In this document: positions 1 to 26,800 of the stretch, in pieces
Position numbering within the stretch: the stretch's first letter is position 1
Layout: each line of letters begins with the position of its first letter
Assembly (NCBI GenBank): GCA_039621445.1
Contig: CP154956.1
Coordinates: 77,496,474-77,560,473, forward strand
Source: Euglena gracilis
Taxonomy: Eukaryota > Euglenida > Euglenophyceae > Euglenales
DNA length: 64,000 nucleotides
Direction of reading: 5' to 3'
Notes under the pieces: model-generated
What the model saw: the letters and a program-made list of their open reading frames with translations, nothing else
Databases searched by the model: none
What the model was told of the DNA's origin: nothing
Position numbers and translations under genes: made by a program

Positions 1-96
1 GGCCCGATTTCTCACACTCCCCAAAGAGAAAACTGGCACCGTTCAGCAATCCTTTCAGGTGGGTGGGCAGGAATTCATTTGGGGAAAAAGCCTGGT

Positions 97-140
<44 letters not shown>

Positions 141-585
141 TGGGGAAAAAGCCTGGGGTGCCAATGAATGAATGTCGTTCATGCCAACACAAACACTGGC
201 TCTGTTGGAAAAAAAAACCAAACAAACCACGACATCTCATCCTCCCAAGTAATGCTTTTCAATTTGGATCTGGCGGTGTCACACACAAGACAAGGGTGCG
301 GGCAGGGGGCTATCAATTAGACAAAGAAAACTTCTTATCACCATCACCATGCGAATTGACAAGAGGCAAACCATACAGGAGCTTGAAGGCCTGGAATATT
401 TTGGCGCCTTCACTATGCACAGAACCCCACCACCACCACCACCACCACTTAAATGGAGAACCTTCCTGGAGCGAAATCGCACGGCCATCGCCAGCCATTC
501 AACGTCTGGCCCCACCTCTTGCCGGGGAATGAGGAATGCACTCCTCTGACAAAGCACCGCATTGGCGATTTGCGATGTGATCGAC
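1..585. other. Left edge, no supported exon; GGCT and CCA microsatellites
   Basis: Holds a (GGCT)n run at about 96-142 and a (CCA)n run at about 427-450. The C-terminal exon of gene 1 may lie here but no stop-containing exon could be defended. Confidence 0.6.
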
Positions 586-14848
<14,263 letters not shown>

Positions 14849-16338
14849 TCAGGCAGCACAGTGGGTGTGGAGATCTATGGCAGCTGCAGTCAAAAGACGT
14901 TGCTGGGGTCAGAATGTGACTTACAGGGTGGACAAAACGTAACAACAGAAAAATCACGGTAAAAATATTAAGGGGGAAAAACAGTTCCAGAAAAACTTGT
15001 TTTTGGCGAAATTAATTACAGTTGAAATCACTACTCACCGCCTTTTACGACTTTTTTGTCATTGTGAGAACGAAACAAACACAGGGGTCTTTTGCCTCAA
15101 AAATGTCTGTAAACGTCAAAAATTACCAAGATGTGGGCATTTTCTACCATTTTGGGGCCATTTTAAACCACTTTCCATTCATTGGTTGTTTTGGGCTTTT
15201 TTTTTTGGACTAATGTGTCAAGGAAGAGGGTGCAAAAAGACCCGAAATTAGTTGAAATTTGTATTAAAATTATAGTAAAAATTCTGGGTATTTACAAAAC
15301 CTTTTTAACCTGTAAATTCTTATCTGCCCTTTGAAAGTCTGTATCCCAAGCAGGTTGATACATCGCTTTCTCCAAAAATCATTCAGGCTCTTCTGTGTGT
15401 CCAACTGGGGGAATAACAATGACCGATGATCTCCAAAATGATTGCGAGCCAATGTGATTGACCCCTTCCAGGGTTCGATACAAGTGCAGGACCCCACACC
15501 TCCGGTCCAAGAGGGGTGGGGGGGGAGACACCCCTAAACAGTGCAAAGCGCAAAGCACCAGGCCCAAAATAGACTTTCTGGGCAAAATGCAAAAAAAAAC
15601 CCGGCGAAAAGAAAATTTTGACCTTTCTGGGGGGTTCTGGGTGCCCCCCAGGGTTGGTCCCGACCCCCTTGGTAAATGGGGGGGAATGAATTGCTAAGAA
15701 CCCATTATTGATGCCACTGGGTTGTTGGATGTAGACTGAATCCTCTGTTGTGAAATGACCTCTCGTGTTCTGATTTTCACGTCTTTTGTTTCTTGGTTGC
15801 CTGGATGCCTGGAATTTCCTTCCCCCAAGGGAAGGGGTCAGCGTCTGATAGAAGGAGGGTGTACAGGGTTAAGGTGAGGGTGTCCCCCCCCCAAACAAAC
15901 AATCGGTGACATTTGGTATTTCCAAATCAACCCCAATTCCAAGCATCCCCAACTAGAGTCATGAAGATATATCTGGCACTTGGGGTTACCAATATTGGGG
16001 GTTGCTTATGTTTGGAATATCGCTTCTGTCTGCCATTCAAATAGCATAGCACAGCAAAGCATTTCAATGTATTTGGAGGCCGGGCAAAAAGGATTCCCTA
16101 TATATCACTGCTTGAACAGAAAACACTGTCATGAGGAATGCAGAAAACTATTACGACCCAACTGAGCTGGGCAGTACAACCAAAATGGGACTTGGGTAGG
16201 CCCCATTTGCTTGAACGCATCCGAGTAGGACATTTGGCTAATACACAATGAGAGGGCGGGTGGGCACCGCCACAAAACTTCCACCGCACACGCTGCAGGC
16301 CAATGACAATAAGACGAACAGCGAGGGCGGGACCTGCA
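14849..16338. other. Region between gene 1 start and the hAT element near gene 2
   Basis: No exon supported. Contains a solitary copy of the CAGGGTTCGATACAAG terminus at about 15471-15486, which resembles the ends of the hAT elements at 30236 and 36832, and C/G-run sequence. A promoter for gene 1 would be expected here but no motif is convincing. Confidence 0.4.
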
Positions 16339-17001
16339 CAGGCTTCTTTTCACCCACCCCGGGGGGCCCCCGGGGTCAGTTTTGGACCCTGGTGACTGCC
16401 AACCAAGCCAACTTGAAAACGGCCATTTTCGGGTGGGTGTGCTATAACACTTCCCACCCGAATAAACTGACCCCCCCACAAGGGGGGTTGAAAGAACCCA
16501 ACCCCCCTGCAAGGGTTTCCTAAGGACCCCCAGGGGGTCCCTCGGGCCGGCTGGGAAAAGGTGCTGGCTGGACCCCCCTTAGGGTGTGAGCTCCAAGGGG
16601 GGGGGGGTCCGGCCAGCTGGGAGCCGGACCCTGCGGGTACCCCCCCAAAAATGCCAAAAAGTCCGAATCCAGCTGGGTTGGCATTTTTCAGCCAAACTTT
16701 CAAGGTGAAAACCTCAAAACCACCCAAAAGCTGCCATTTTTGGCCATTTTTTGACTCCCCCCTTTCCAAAAATATTCAGTGCTTCGTGCCGAAGTTTTTT
16801 TTTCGGTCCAGCCCGGCTTAGCCGAGCTGGCCCAAGCTTTATTTCCGCGTACCCCAGGGGGGGCTGCAGCCCGGCTGGGAGGTGCTGGCGAAAAAAAGGC
16901 TTCAGGGCGGGGTCCCCTCCAGCTTAAGAAAACCCCGGCCCTCCTGCTTGCCCATGGCACACACTATCCCGGAGGGTGCGACTGTCTTAAAAAGAAGCCT
17001 G
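16339..17001. mobile_element. hAT-like element, 663 bp, 3' of gene 2
   Basis: Starts CAGGCTTCTTTT and ends AAAAGAAGCCTG. Flanked by GACCTGCA (16331-16338) and GACCGGCA (17002-17009), an 8-bp duplication with one mismatch. Inserted 79 bp beyond the stop codon of gene 2, so probably within its 3' UTR. No ORF. Confidence 0.8.
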
Positions 17002-17079
17002 GACCGGCAGCAGGCATGGAGCCCCCTGGCTGCTCCGGGCGGGAGGGAGGAGGAGGAGGGCAACCGGTGTGGCAGCGGG

Positions 17080-17225
17080 TCAGGGGTCGGAGAAGGGCTC
17101 GAAGAACGTCACGCCGTGGCCGGGGCGGGCCGCGTGGATGGCCCGGCGCAGGATGGCAGCCTCTTCCTTGTGCAGCTTCCTCCGCTGCTTGATGTATGCC
17201 GCGAACTGCCGCTGTTCCCAAGCAC
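17080..17225 (-). CDS. Gene 2 last exon with stop
   Basis: Acceptor GGCCACAG. Reads WEQRQFAAYIKQRRKLHKEE then AAILRRAIHAARPGHG, VTFFEPFSDP and TGA at 17082-17080. Helical, basic C-terminus. GC-rich coding text in a single open frame ending in a stop makes this the firmest exon of gene 2. Confidence 0.75.
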
Positions 17226-17828
17226 CTGTGGCCCGCAGAATCCCAGACCCAATCACGCCCAGTCACGCCCCGGTCACGCCCAGTCACGCCCCGGTCATGC
17301 CCAGGTCACACCCCATCATTTCACAGGTGCTTGGTTGCGCCGCCTTGCCCTGCCCACCGCTCTGTGCCTTCAGCTGCTGGAGGGCCTGGGCGGGGACACT
17401 GCTAACTTGGTTGCAGCCTAACCCCCCCCCCCAATAAAACCTGGGCCTTAGCCTTTTGGCCTGTCGCTGAAGCCTCCAGGGGCATCTTAAGAATCTTCTT
17501 GCTGACTTAAGGAAAAAAAATTCGTTTTGGCGTTGATGAAAACACCAAAAAATGTCCCGGGGGGTTTCAAAGGGATTATTTTCATTCCCGCATGCTTCGT
17601 GCCGGAATCCATACACAAGCCTCCACCCAGTAACTCCCCAGGGGGTCTGGCTCATAGGTTCACTTGGTGACCCCCGGGGCACAATTCCCCGGGCCCAAAT
17701 CCACCCCCCTATGACCCCCCTCCCCTGGGGGGTCACCCACCCATCCACCCATAATCCAGCCAAAATCAGCCAAAAATCCTTGAAAAATTTTCCGGCCCGG
17801 CCTTTGGCCGGGCAACTATCTGACCCAT

Positions 17829-17864
<36 letters not shown>

Positions 17865-20800
17865 GGTCCAGCGGTCCCAACCCACCCACCCACTCTGCGG
17901 TCCCCCGCGGGGTCACACAGGTGTTAAATAAATCTGTATGGTCTGGCCCCGGACCCACCCACCCACCCACCCACCCCCAGGGCTGCACGGGGAGGCCTGG
18001 TGGGGAGTTTGACCCCCCCCCCCCCGAGGGAGGTGAGGAGGAGAGGTGGGCCAACGCCCCCCAACCACCACAGCACTGCACACGAAAAAAATTACTTCGG
18101 TGGCAAAGAAAATGTTTGAGCGAGGAAATACGGGAAGGCCTGGTGGGGGTGAGCCCACCCACCACCCGTGCAGCTCCGGGGTTCCTGTGCAGCTCCGGGG
18201 TTCCCGTGCAGCCCTGCCCAGGGTGTTAAATGAGGAGGGGAGGGGGGTGGGGGTGGTGCCGAACCCCGAACCCCCTCCCCCCTGGGTCTAAATAAAGTGG
18301 GTAAAACAACCGGCACAAAGTGCCGGAAAATTCTTTGACGGACTTCAAAAAATGCCCAACATTGCGTTTCAAGGTTTCCATTTTTTCCTCCAAATTGACA
18401 AAACAGATGATAAATGCATAAGTCTGCCGGCACGAAGCGCTGGGAAGGATTTTTTTTTTGTTTCATGGGGGTCCCTGGACCCCCCCCCCGCTCGACCCTG
18501 AGGGGGGGGGAAGGGTTTGGGTTTGGGGGGAGGGTGGTTGGTCCCCTCCCCCTGCACAAAACCAACGCTCACTTAATACCCTGCCCACCCCTGGCCCAGG
18601 GAGGTCTCACTAAATTCTCGGGGATCACTGTGATTGTGAAACAAAAAAGAAAGAAAAAACTGGGATTGTTGGTTGAAAATTGCAGGAAAAAACAATACTC
18701 AGCAAAGGCCACACGGGAAAATCTTTTGAGGAGCGGCTGACCCCACACGCAAGGGGTCTTCCTCAGCTACAAAAGCACTTGAAAAGAAAATCCTTGGTGT
18801 CGAAGGTGCAAAGCAATGTTTTAACATAAAAATGGGTGCCCATGGAAAAACGAGATTGCCAACGGGGAAAATATCAGATAAACCCTGGAATTGCAGAAAA
18901 AACCTGGATGGCGGCTGAAAACGGCTGGAAAAAAATCTGGCTAAAAATATACATTCTCCTGTGGGCCGGCTGGAAAAAGGTGCTGGATAGAAAAAGTTGT
19001 TGGCTGGACCCCGACCCCTGGGTGGGGTTCAAGGGTCCAGAACGCTGGGAGATCCAGGAAAACAAGCAAAAAAACCCCTCCAAATCCAGCTGATTTGGGG
19101 CTTTCAGCCAAAATTTGGAGGTGAAAAACTCCAAAGAATTTGGCCATTCTGACCCCTTTTCCAAAAGTTTTTGGCACTTTGTGCCGAAAAATTATTCGGG
19201 GAGCCCAGCTGCTTGGTCAAAAAAACTTGGTCAAAAAATCACCAAAGCTTTTCCTTTTCTTTCACTTTTTTTTTTAAATCTCTCCCAAATGCCTGGGGAG
19301 GAATTGAATGGGGAAAATTGTACTGTGAAAAATTCTGGACAAGATATCGTCCAGGATTTTTCCTACCATTTTAAGGGTCCGTCCAGGGGTTTTCCAGCAA
19401 TTAAACAAAAATCTGATTTCCTCCAGTGTATTTTTTATTCCAATTATTTTTTTTAAAAAAGGTGCATTGAACATCCAAAATGAAAGAGCGTGTTTTTTGT
19501 GTTTTTTTTTGCAATTTGCAATTCAATATTTTTCGACTGTTTTGAATTTGGGATTTGGAAAAGCTCCATCTCAGTCCATATGTGATGTGGTTTGTGTTGG
19601 CGGAAATGGAAGGGCGGACACCAGAAAAAAACAGTTTTGGGTGAAAATGGTATCATAAAATCCAGTTGAAAACAATGGTGCAGATTAGATAAAGCCGAAA
19701 TTAAAAAGAAATCTCTGAGGGCTTCGATCTGGAGGAAGGAAGGAGAGATTGCTTTGCATTCAAACAGATTTGTATCACCGACCCTTGTCGCTTCTTCTGG
19801 TGACTGTATTTTTTAGTCCTTCCGGATGATAGACACCGCAATTGTTCAGCTTTTTTTTGGGTTGAAACACCAAGGGGGGGCATTATCCAGAGGGAGGGGA
19901 CATTTATTCAGAGGTGTCACACGGGAAAGAAGACGATGCCTGCCTGGACGCAGGTTGCACACCTTTTCCATCTCATGGCACTTTTTGAAGAGCTTTGTGT
20001 ATTGCGAAGTCCCAGCCAGGGCTGGTGCAAATGAGGACCCAGAGGCTTAGGGGGCGTACCACTTAGAGATTATTGTGTCAGTGCACGTTGTATTATTTTT
20101 ATTTTTATTTTTTAGCCGGCAGTTCCGGAACTTTGAGCAAATGAGAGCACGCCAGGATGGGAACCGAGCAAATTATCTTTTTTCCGGCTACAACGCCCGC
20201 AACTTAGGTCGAATGGCCTATTTTTTTCCGTATTTGGTTGATGACTCCACGACACAAAAATCCCGGTACTGACAAATAAATCACAAAAATGCACCAAAGG
20301 ACCGGATCCTGATTGATTGATCCCCCTGTCTTTGCTCCGCACAGCTCTTTTCTCTGCTTGTCCCCGAACTGCAGGTGCTCCCTCCCAGGTTTTTGAGACT
20401 TGTGTTTTTTGGGTGTCTGCAGGCGCACAGGGGAAAATGACGGGGTTCAGGTGAGGTTTGGCTGCATCGCTTGGAAGGAGGTTGTGTGTAATGTGTTTGT
20501 CGAGGCCTGTGCAGGGTGAATAAAACTGGTCTGAGGGGGAGGGCATGGGCAGGTGCGTCAACCGAGTTTGGAATGGATTTGCCCGTCCGAATTTTGTTTT
20601 AATGCAACAGGAGAGAGGAACACATGACTGTCTGGGGAATGATGCATTGCATCCATCGTCACAACAAAAAAAAGTTCACTTGCGCAATTGCGCACACCAA
20701 TTGCTGGTGACGCCACCTCTTGTGGCTGCACCGGACCTGGTTCCTTAACTCGGGGATAAGGATTTCAGCAAGCTGCGACTGGGAAGAAGGACTCTGCAAA

Positions 20801-23800
20801 AGAAAAGAAGTGACAAAAACCGGACACTTTGAATTTGGCCGGCATGCCAACATGACAGGTGGTGACGATGCAAAAGAGATGCCCTTTGAACAGAAATTCA
20901 CTTTGCGACCCACAGGGAAGGGGGTGGGCATACTTCTCTGAACCAATTCACAACCCTGCCACCAATTTCCAATACTCAAAATCACAAATAAAACCCCAAA
21001 CAAATCCCCAACCCAACCTCCGACCGAGTTGGTGAAGCCCCCCTCCCCGGGGAGGGCTTGGGGTCCAGTGACCCAAACCAACCCACTCTCACCCCCTGGG
21101 GGAGGGGGTGAGAGTTGGGCAGAGTGCAGGCTTCGTTTTAATAACCCCAGGGGGGTGCATTACCATAGGGTGGGCACCCCCCCGGGTAGATCGGTTTGGT
21201 GCCCCAGGGATAAATTTCCCTTGAAAATGGCCATTTCCGGACCCCAGCACACTCGGCGCTGGGGTGTGTGCAATTGCACTGCTCATCACAAAACCCGATC
21301 CTCCTCAGGAGATCAATTGAACCCCCCCCCCTGCCTGCCCATAGCACCCCCCAGGGGGTGGGGGGTGCGACTTTCGTTAAAAAGAAACCAAAGCCAGCGA
21401 CCCAAACCCACCCACTCTCCCACTCTCCCACCCACTCCATGCAATAGGTACACATTGACCCATTAATGCATCGGCATCGAGAACAGATGGGGGGCACACA
21501 TTGATGGGAGAGTCAAGCACCGCAGCAGGTGAGTCAAGAGTTGAGGAAGGGCTCAGCTCACAACCTATTGGGGGAAAAGTGCAAAAGGTTTGTGAGATGT
21601 TCTGTGGATGCTTGGTTGTACAACTTCAAAGAAAATTGAATGTGGCTCCCTTTTCCGAAACTGCCCAACATCAACACACCCACCATTGCAGATCTCTTGT
21701 GGAGACAAAAGTGGCATTTTGTGGTTAACATTGGGGGACCTAGACGTTTGCACACATGCCCAACACCCACAACTTCTTCAACATTCCAATCCCATCTCAG
21801 CAAGGTCTGGGACTTAAGTTCATGCAACATTTTTGATGATCATGTGCGAAATTGTACACGTGGACTTCCACAGACACTTTTGCAACAATGCTTTAATGTT
21901 AAGGTGGAAAGGGAAACCCTAACCCTAACCCTAACCCTAACCCTAACCCTAACCCTAACCCTAACCCTAACCCTAACCCTATGGCCAAGGGAAGCGCTTT
22001 GTCCCTTGGCCATGTTTTGATTTGTCAAACCAGGGAGGGAAAACCTGACAAATCAGATGCGAAGAAACATTTCTGGGCACAAGAAATGGTCAAAAACACA
22101 CGCCACCCAATTTTTTTTAATCAAGGTTTTAAACAAGATTTTTCAGGTGTGGGCAGATGGAACCATGGAGTCAAAAAATACCAATCTACAATAGCGATGG
22201 AATGCGCACACTCTGATGCACCTATTATAACCACGATATGGATCTCGGGGTTTGGTTTGGGTTTGAATCTATCGGAGTTCAACATTTTGGGAAATGGCGG
22301 TGTTCAAAGCACTAAAATGGAGCCTGATGCCTGGGTTCAGCATCGGCAAACAATGCACGCCCCAAAAATGGAGGGTTGTCACGGGCAAAAAAAAACAACG
22401 AAAAGGGCAGCGCTCAGCGACATGCATATGGGACAGTGTTGTGCATGGTTATTGTGCAAATGCACAATTGTGATGCACAAAAAATTTCAATGCGAGTTGC
22501 TAAATGCACTGTTCCAGTGACAGTTGTGGACAATTGTTGACAACACAATACCATGAGAGGAACTATCGTCGAGAGGTTCCAGGCTGCGGGACGGTGTGTC
22601 TGGTGGAGAGAGTGAGGGAGGGGCGTCACAGTCCAGGCTGCCCTCGGCGTCGGAAAGCTGGCTGAGCAGCACTGGGGTCACCTGTGGAGGTGGAGCGACT
22701 GTTCTATGGGGCACTGTACCACACCACGACAGATTTTAAACATTCATTTCTTGACATGCTTTCTTTCTTCTTTTTCACATACATTCTTCACACAAACAGA
22801 CTTCTTTCATTTCTTCGCATACAAATGCATTCACCAGCACAGACATTGTGAAAAGACCCCTTCGCCTCCTGGCCCAGGAAAGACCTCCTTAATGCACGCT
22901 GGTGGATGGAGGTGAAGATCGCGGGTGCACGGACAGGAGCCACCCCAGACATGGCTGGGAGATGGTCCCATTCCAGTGGCAGACTGTATTGCAGAGACGT
23001 GCAGACACAACTGCTCAGCAGCGAGAACCAAGGCCCAAATGAACTCCACTTTTGACAAAACGGACAATCATTTTCAGGGTCTTGTGTTATCATTGCTGAC
23101 TCACTCCAAAATGTACTTTAAACGGATTCTGGCGGTAGGGGGGATGCAACAAAGCACCTCAAAGTATGCAAATTTTTTTTTGCAAAATGCAGATATATAT
23201 TTTTTAAATTTGCAATGAATGCAAAATATGCAACTTGTAAATGGCCCAGTCCGACACAGTGCTGGCATGTGGACGTTGGGGTGGGCCCTGTGCATGGCTG
23301 TTCTTCTGCATCGGCAGCAGTGTCGTCAACTTCTACTTTGTCTTCCTCTTCCTCCACTTCCTTTACAACTGCGGTGCCATCTGTTCTGTCATTCTCGTTG
23401 TCAAGGTTCTCTGCCAATGCACCAGCACGTGTTTGCTCGAATTACACGTCCAACTCAGGAGTTGAGAATGTGAATTGCAAAACAGAATCTTGTTCGTTTT
23501 GCCACTTTCTTTTGGTGGTCTTTCGCAGTTAGAAAAGATTATCATCGACCACTTTCGGGTTTTGAAGCAAAATTTCCCCAAGCACAACAACACAATCTTC
23601 TGAAAACTTTTTCATTTTTTATGATAAATTGCACGTTTGGAATTAGCAGGTTCTAATCAAGCACCAGAATCACGTTTCTGGAAAGCGCTGGACGCATGTA
23701 TCAGAAGTGTATTTGCATCCTTCCTGGCCTTTTCCAGAGTTTGATTGCTGCCTCTTTCTTTCAATCCGCCATCCCCATACAGTTTTGCTCCACAAGCCCT

Positions 23801-26800
23801 TTCCTTGATTTGGGTGTGTGCCGCCAAGAGTGTGGGGTTGACGGTTGCTGGAAGGGGAACCTTGCGTGCCCGGGGTATGCGGCGCCGCCCGCAGCGGCTC
23901 TGTGGCGGTGGAGGGTGCACCGCAGCCGGTGAGAGCACGGACCGGAACCTGCCCCCACCGAAGGGACAGCCCACAGAGCCCTGATCACGCCCTCCGCTTC
24001 CGGGCCCTCTCCTGCGGTGGGGGCGGCTTCCTGCGCCGCCGCCGCATGATCGGCCTCCAGCTGGGCCAGCGCCTGCCTCGCCTGGCACTCTGTCATCGCC
24101 AGAGACAGTCGGGTCCGGGCCATGGGTAGGCAACGCCTCCAAACTCTCACCCCACTTGCAAACCCCCTGAAGCCGACCAACAACGGAGGCCCCAAATGGA
24201 AAAAAAATGGAAAAAGTGAGGGGAACAGAATTTTTTGGTCTGAACCCCCGTCAAACTGAGTCTTTTTTTGCAATTTTTGACATGAGGGACCATCATTTCA
24301 GGCGCTTTGCGCCGAAAATTTTTTTGGTCCATCCTGTGCCGTTCCTCAGCAAGCTGTCGACAAAGGTTGTAGGTGGATGCGGAGATATATGTGCATTGCA
24401 CAGAGGGGGCACCAAATGCACCCCGAGTGAGTCCAGCCTCCCATCAGGTACATCTTACACGTACCCCCCCCCCCCCAAAATATAAAGCCCACCCCCGGCT
24501 TCATATTTTGGTGGGATTTCAAAGCTCTGAGGGAGGGCTTTATACTTGGGGAAATCAACCTTTTTGGGTGTCCCCAATGACCTTTGTTGGCCTCACCTGT
24601 TGTTGCCTCAACAAAAATCAAATATCAAATACCAATTGTGTACCAAAATTTCAGTTGTGTACTTCCATGTTTTTGCACCATTTTCCCCCACAATGGAGGA
24701 TTTTTTCTGAAAAACTGTGATGGCAGCCTCTTAATACTGCTCCCCCCAGAGGGCCAGTAATTAAACGAGGGGGTGATCGGACCCCCCCCCCCCGCGCTTA
24801 CGACGATGGACTGGACAACCAATTCACCTGTGTTTTCGAGCTTCCAACCGGAGATTTTCCGGAGAAAGGTGTAGTACGGAAAGCCAACTTTTGGTCCCAG
24901 GTCAGGGTTTGGGTTAATCTGAAAGGCATAGGGTTGTTCGGGTTAGAAATCAAGTTGGGGTTCAGGTTTAGGTCCGTTAGGCCTGATTTAGGCCAACCCT
25001 GAGCCTCATCCCCTTCGGAACGCCAGTCATAACCCCTAAAAAAACGGACAACACTCAAAAAAAAGTCAACAAAACCCCCACAGCTTACTACTGCCCCCAG
25101 GCAAAATTTTCATGGTTTTTGCCCGGAATGGTAAGTTTACGGCTTTGCACGGGGGGGGGGAGCGCTGTTTATATTTGGGTGGCAAAATCAAACCCCCGGA
25201 GGGTTTAAATTATGGTTCAAAATTGGGGGGGGGGGGCTTCACATTTGTAGGGGGTGGTTTGAGAAATCAGGGATTTTCTAAAGCCGGAGAAAAAACCCAC
25301 CCCTGACCAGGGGTTTTTTTAAGACCGGGGGGGGAGGGGGGGTCCCCCCCACCCACCCACCCCCTGGCCCCCCGGGGAGGGGGGGGTCCTGAGGACCCAC
25401 AAAAAATGGCCGGAAAATCGCGAAAAGTGCTAAAAATAGCATTTTTTTCGGCGCCTGTGGCGCCGAAAAGTATATCCCACCCCCCTCCAGGGGGACCCCC
25501 CCGGGGGGGGGCTCGGCCGGCCCCCCCCCCCCCCCCCCCCCCCGGAGGTCCACGACTAAAAAAAACCCCTGCCCCCGACGTCGAAATCCAATTGGGTGGA
25601 AATTCTCCTGCAGTGCACACATTGGAAGGAAGTGTTGTGGTGATGCGGGTGTGTGTGCAAGTGGGTGTCGATGGCATTAGCCGGTGAGTCGTGCACAGGT
25701 GTGCCTGGATTCGACACAACTGGTGGGAAACGAGGTTGTGGTGTATCTGGGTGACTACTCGACACCGTACGTACTACAGGCATTTGGGCTTTCGTCTTGT
25801 AACCCAGTGGAACGGGGGGAGTACCGCTACTTGCTTGCCCTTCCTCATGTGGAACGCATGTGGGTGTGTGTTCATTGGGTAGGGGGGCTTTCTCCGTTGG
25901 CTCGTTCACCCCGGGTGTGGAAAACGGCATTTGGCGTGGCTGATAACGGCGTTGCCATTGTGGGTAACGGTGTTGGAAACGTGGTGGTCGTCATGGTTGA
26001 TGCCAACGGTGATGGGGGTTTTGGTGGCAATGAAGAGTTGGGTGCTGTGCGCAATCCGTTGGAGTGGAAATCCACTACCAACCGGTACCGGTGTAAAAAT
26101 GGGTATCCCAAAATTACGTCCGAGCCATGTTTTTCTGATTTGTAACCCCGAAAATTGGTGAAATGATGATGCTTGGGAATGATGGACAAGAGTATCTCGA
26201 GCACACATCCCAAATCACCACCGCACATGGAGGTGTTATCCGCGGTTGTAATCTTGATCGGTTTCTTGGCGGGGTCAGTATCAAACCCAACTGAAAAAGC
26301 AGTGCAATGCGACAACCACTGTCAGGTGGATAAATTTTGAATGCGGATTTCCGCTTGGATGAGCAATTCCATTGGTGGTATGCAAAATGAAGGGGGCGTC
26401 CAGACAGCTAACACCTTTTCCCCAACCAGCAGTTCCCAGCCGGGCTGCGGACTCTCTCTCCTCCTCCCAGGAGACCGCCGAAATGCTGTTGGGGCTAGCC
26501 CCCCCCCCCCGCCAAAGCCTCTGGTTTCCCTCCGCGCCCCGCGCTCCTCCTCCTCCTCCCCCCGCCGCCGCACCGCCTCCTCCTCCGCCAGCGCCCGCTG
26601 CTCCGCCTCCTCCCGCGCGCGGCGCCGGGCCGCCTCTTTCTCCCGGCGCGCCTCCAGCTGGCCGCTCAACTGCTGCCCCTCCCAGGCCCCAGCGAGGTGC
26701 AGTCCAATACCCCCCCCCCCCAGGGCTGTGTTGGAAGGCCTGGGGGTGGGGCGGTCCCCCCCCCAACCACTCATGGGGTTCTGGGGATTCCAATACCGAC

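Noticed and set aside
21640-22020. ORF with LTLTLT repeat
   Set aside because: Translation of the telomere-type CCCTAA array.
25684-26145. 153-codon plus-strand ORF
   Set aside because: It is the antisense of the retropepsin relic, which has recognisable motifs on the minus strand.
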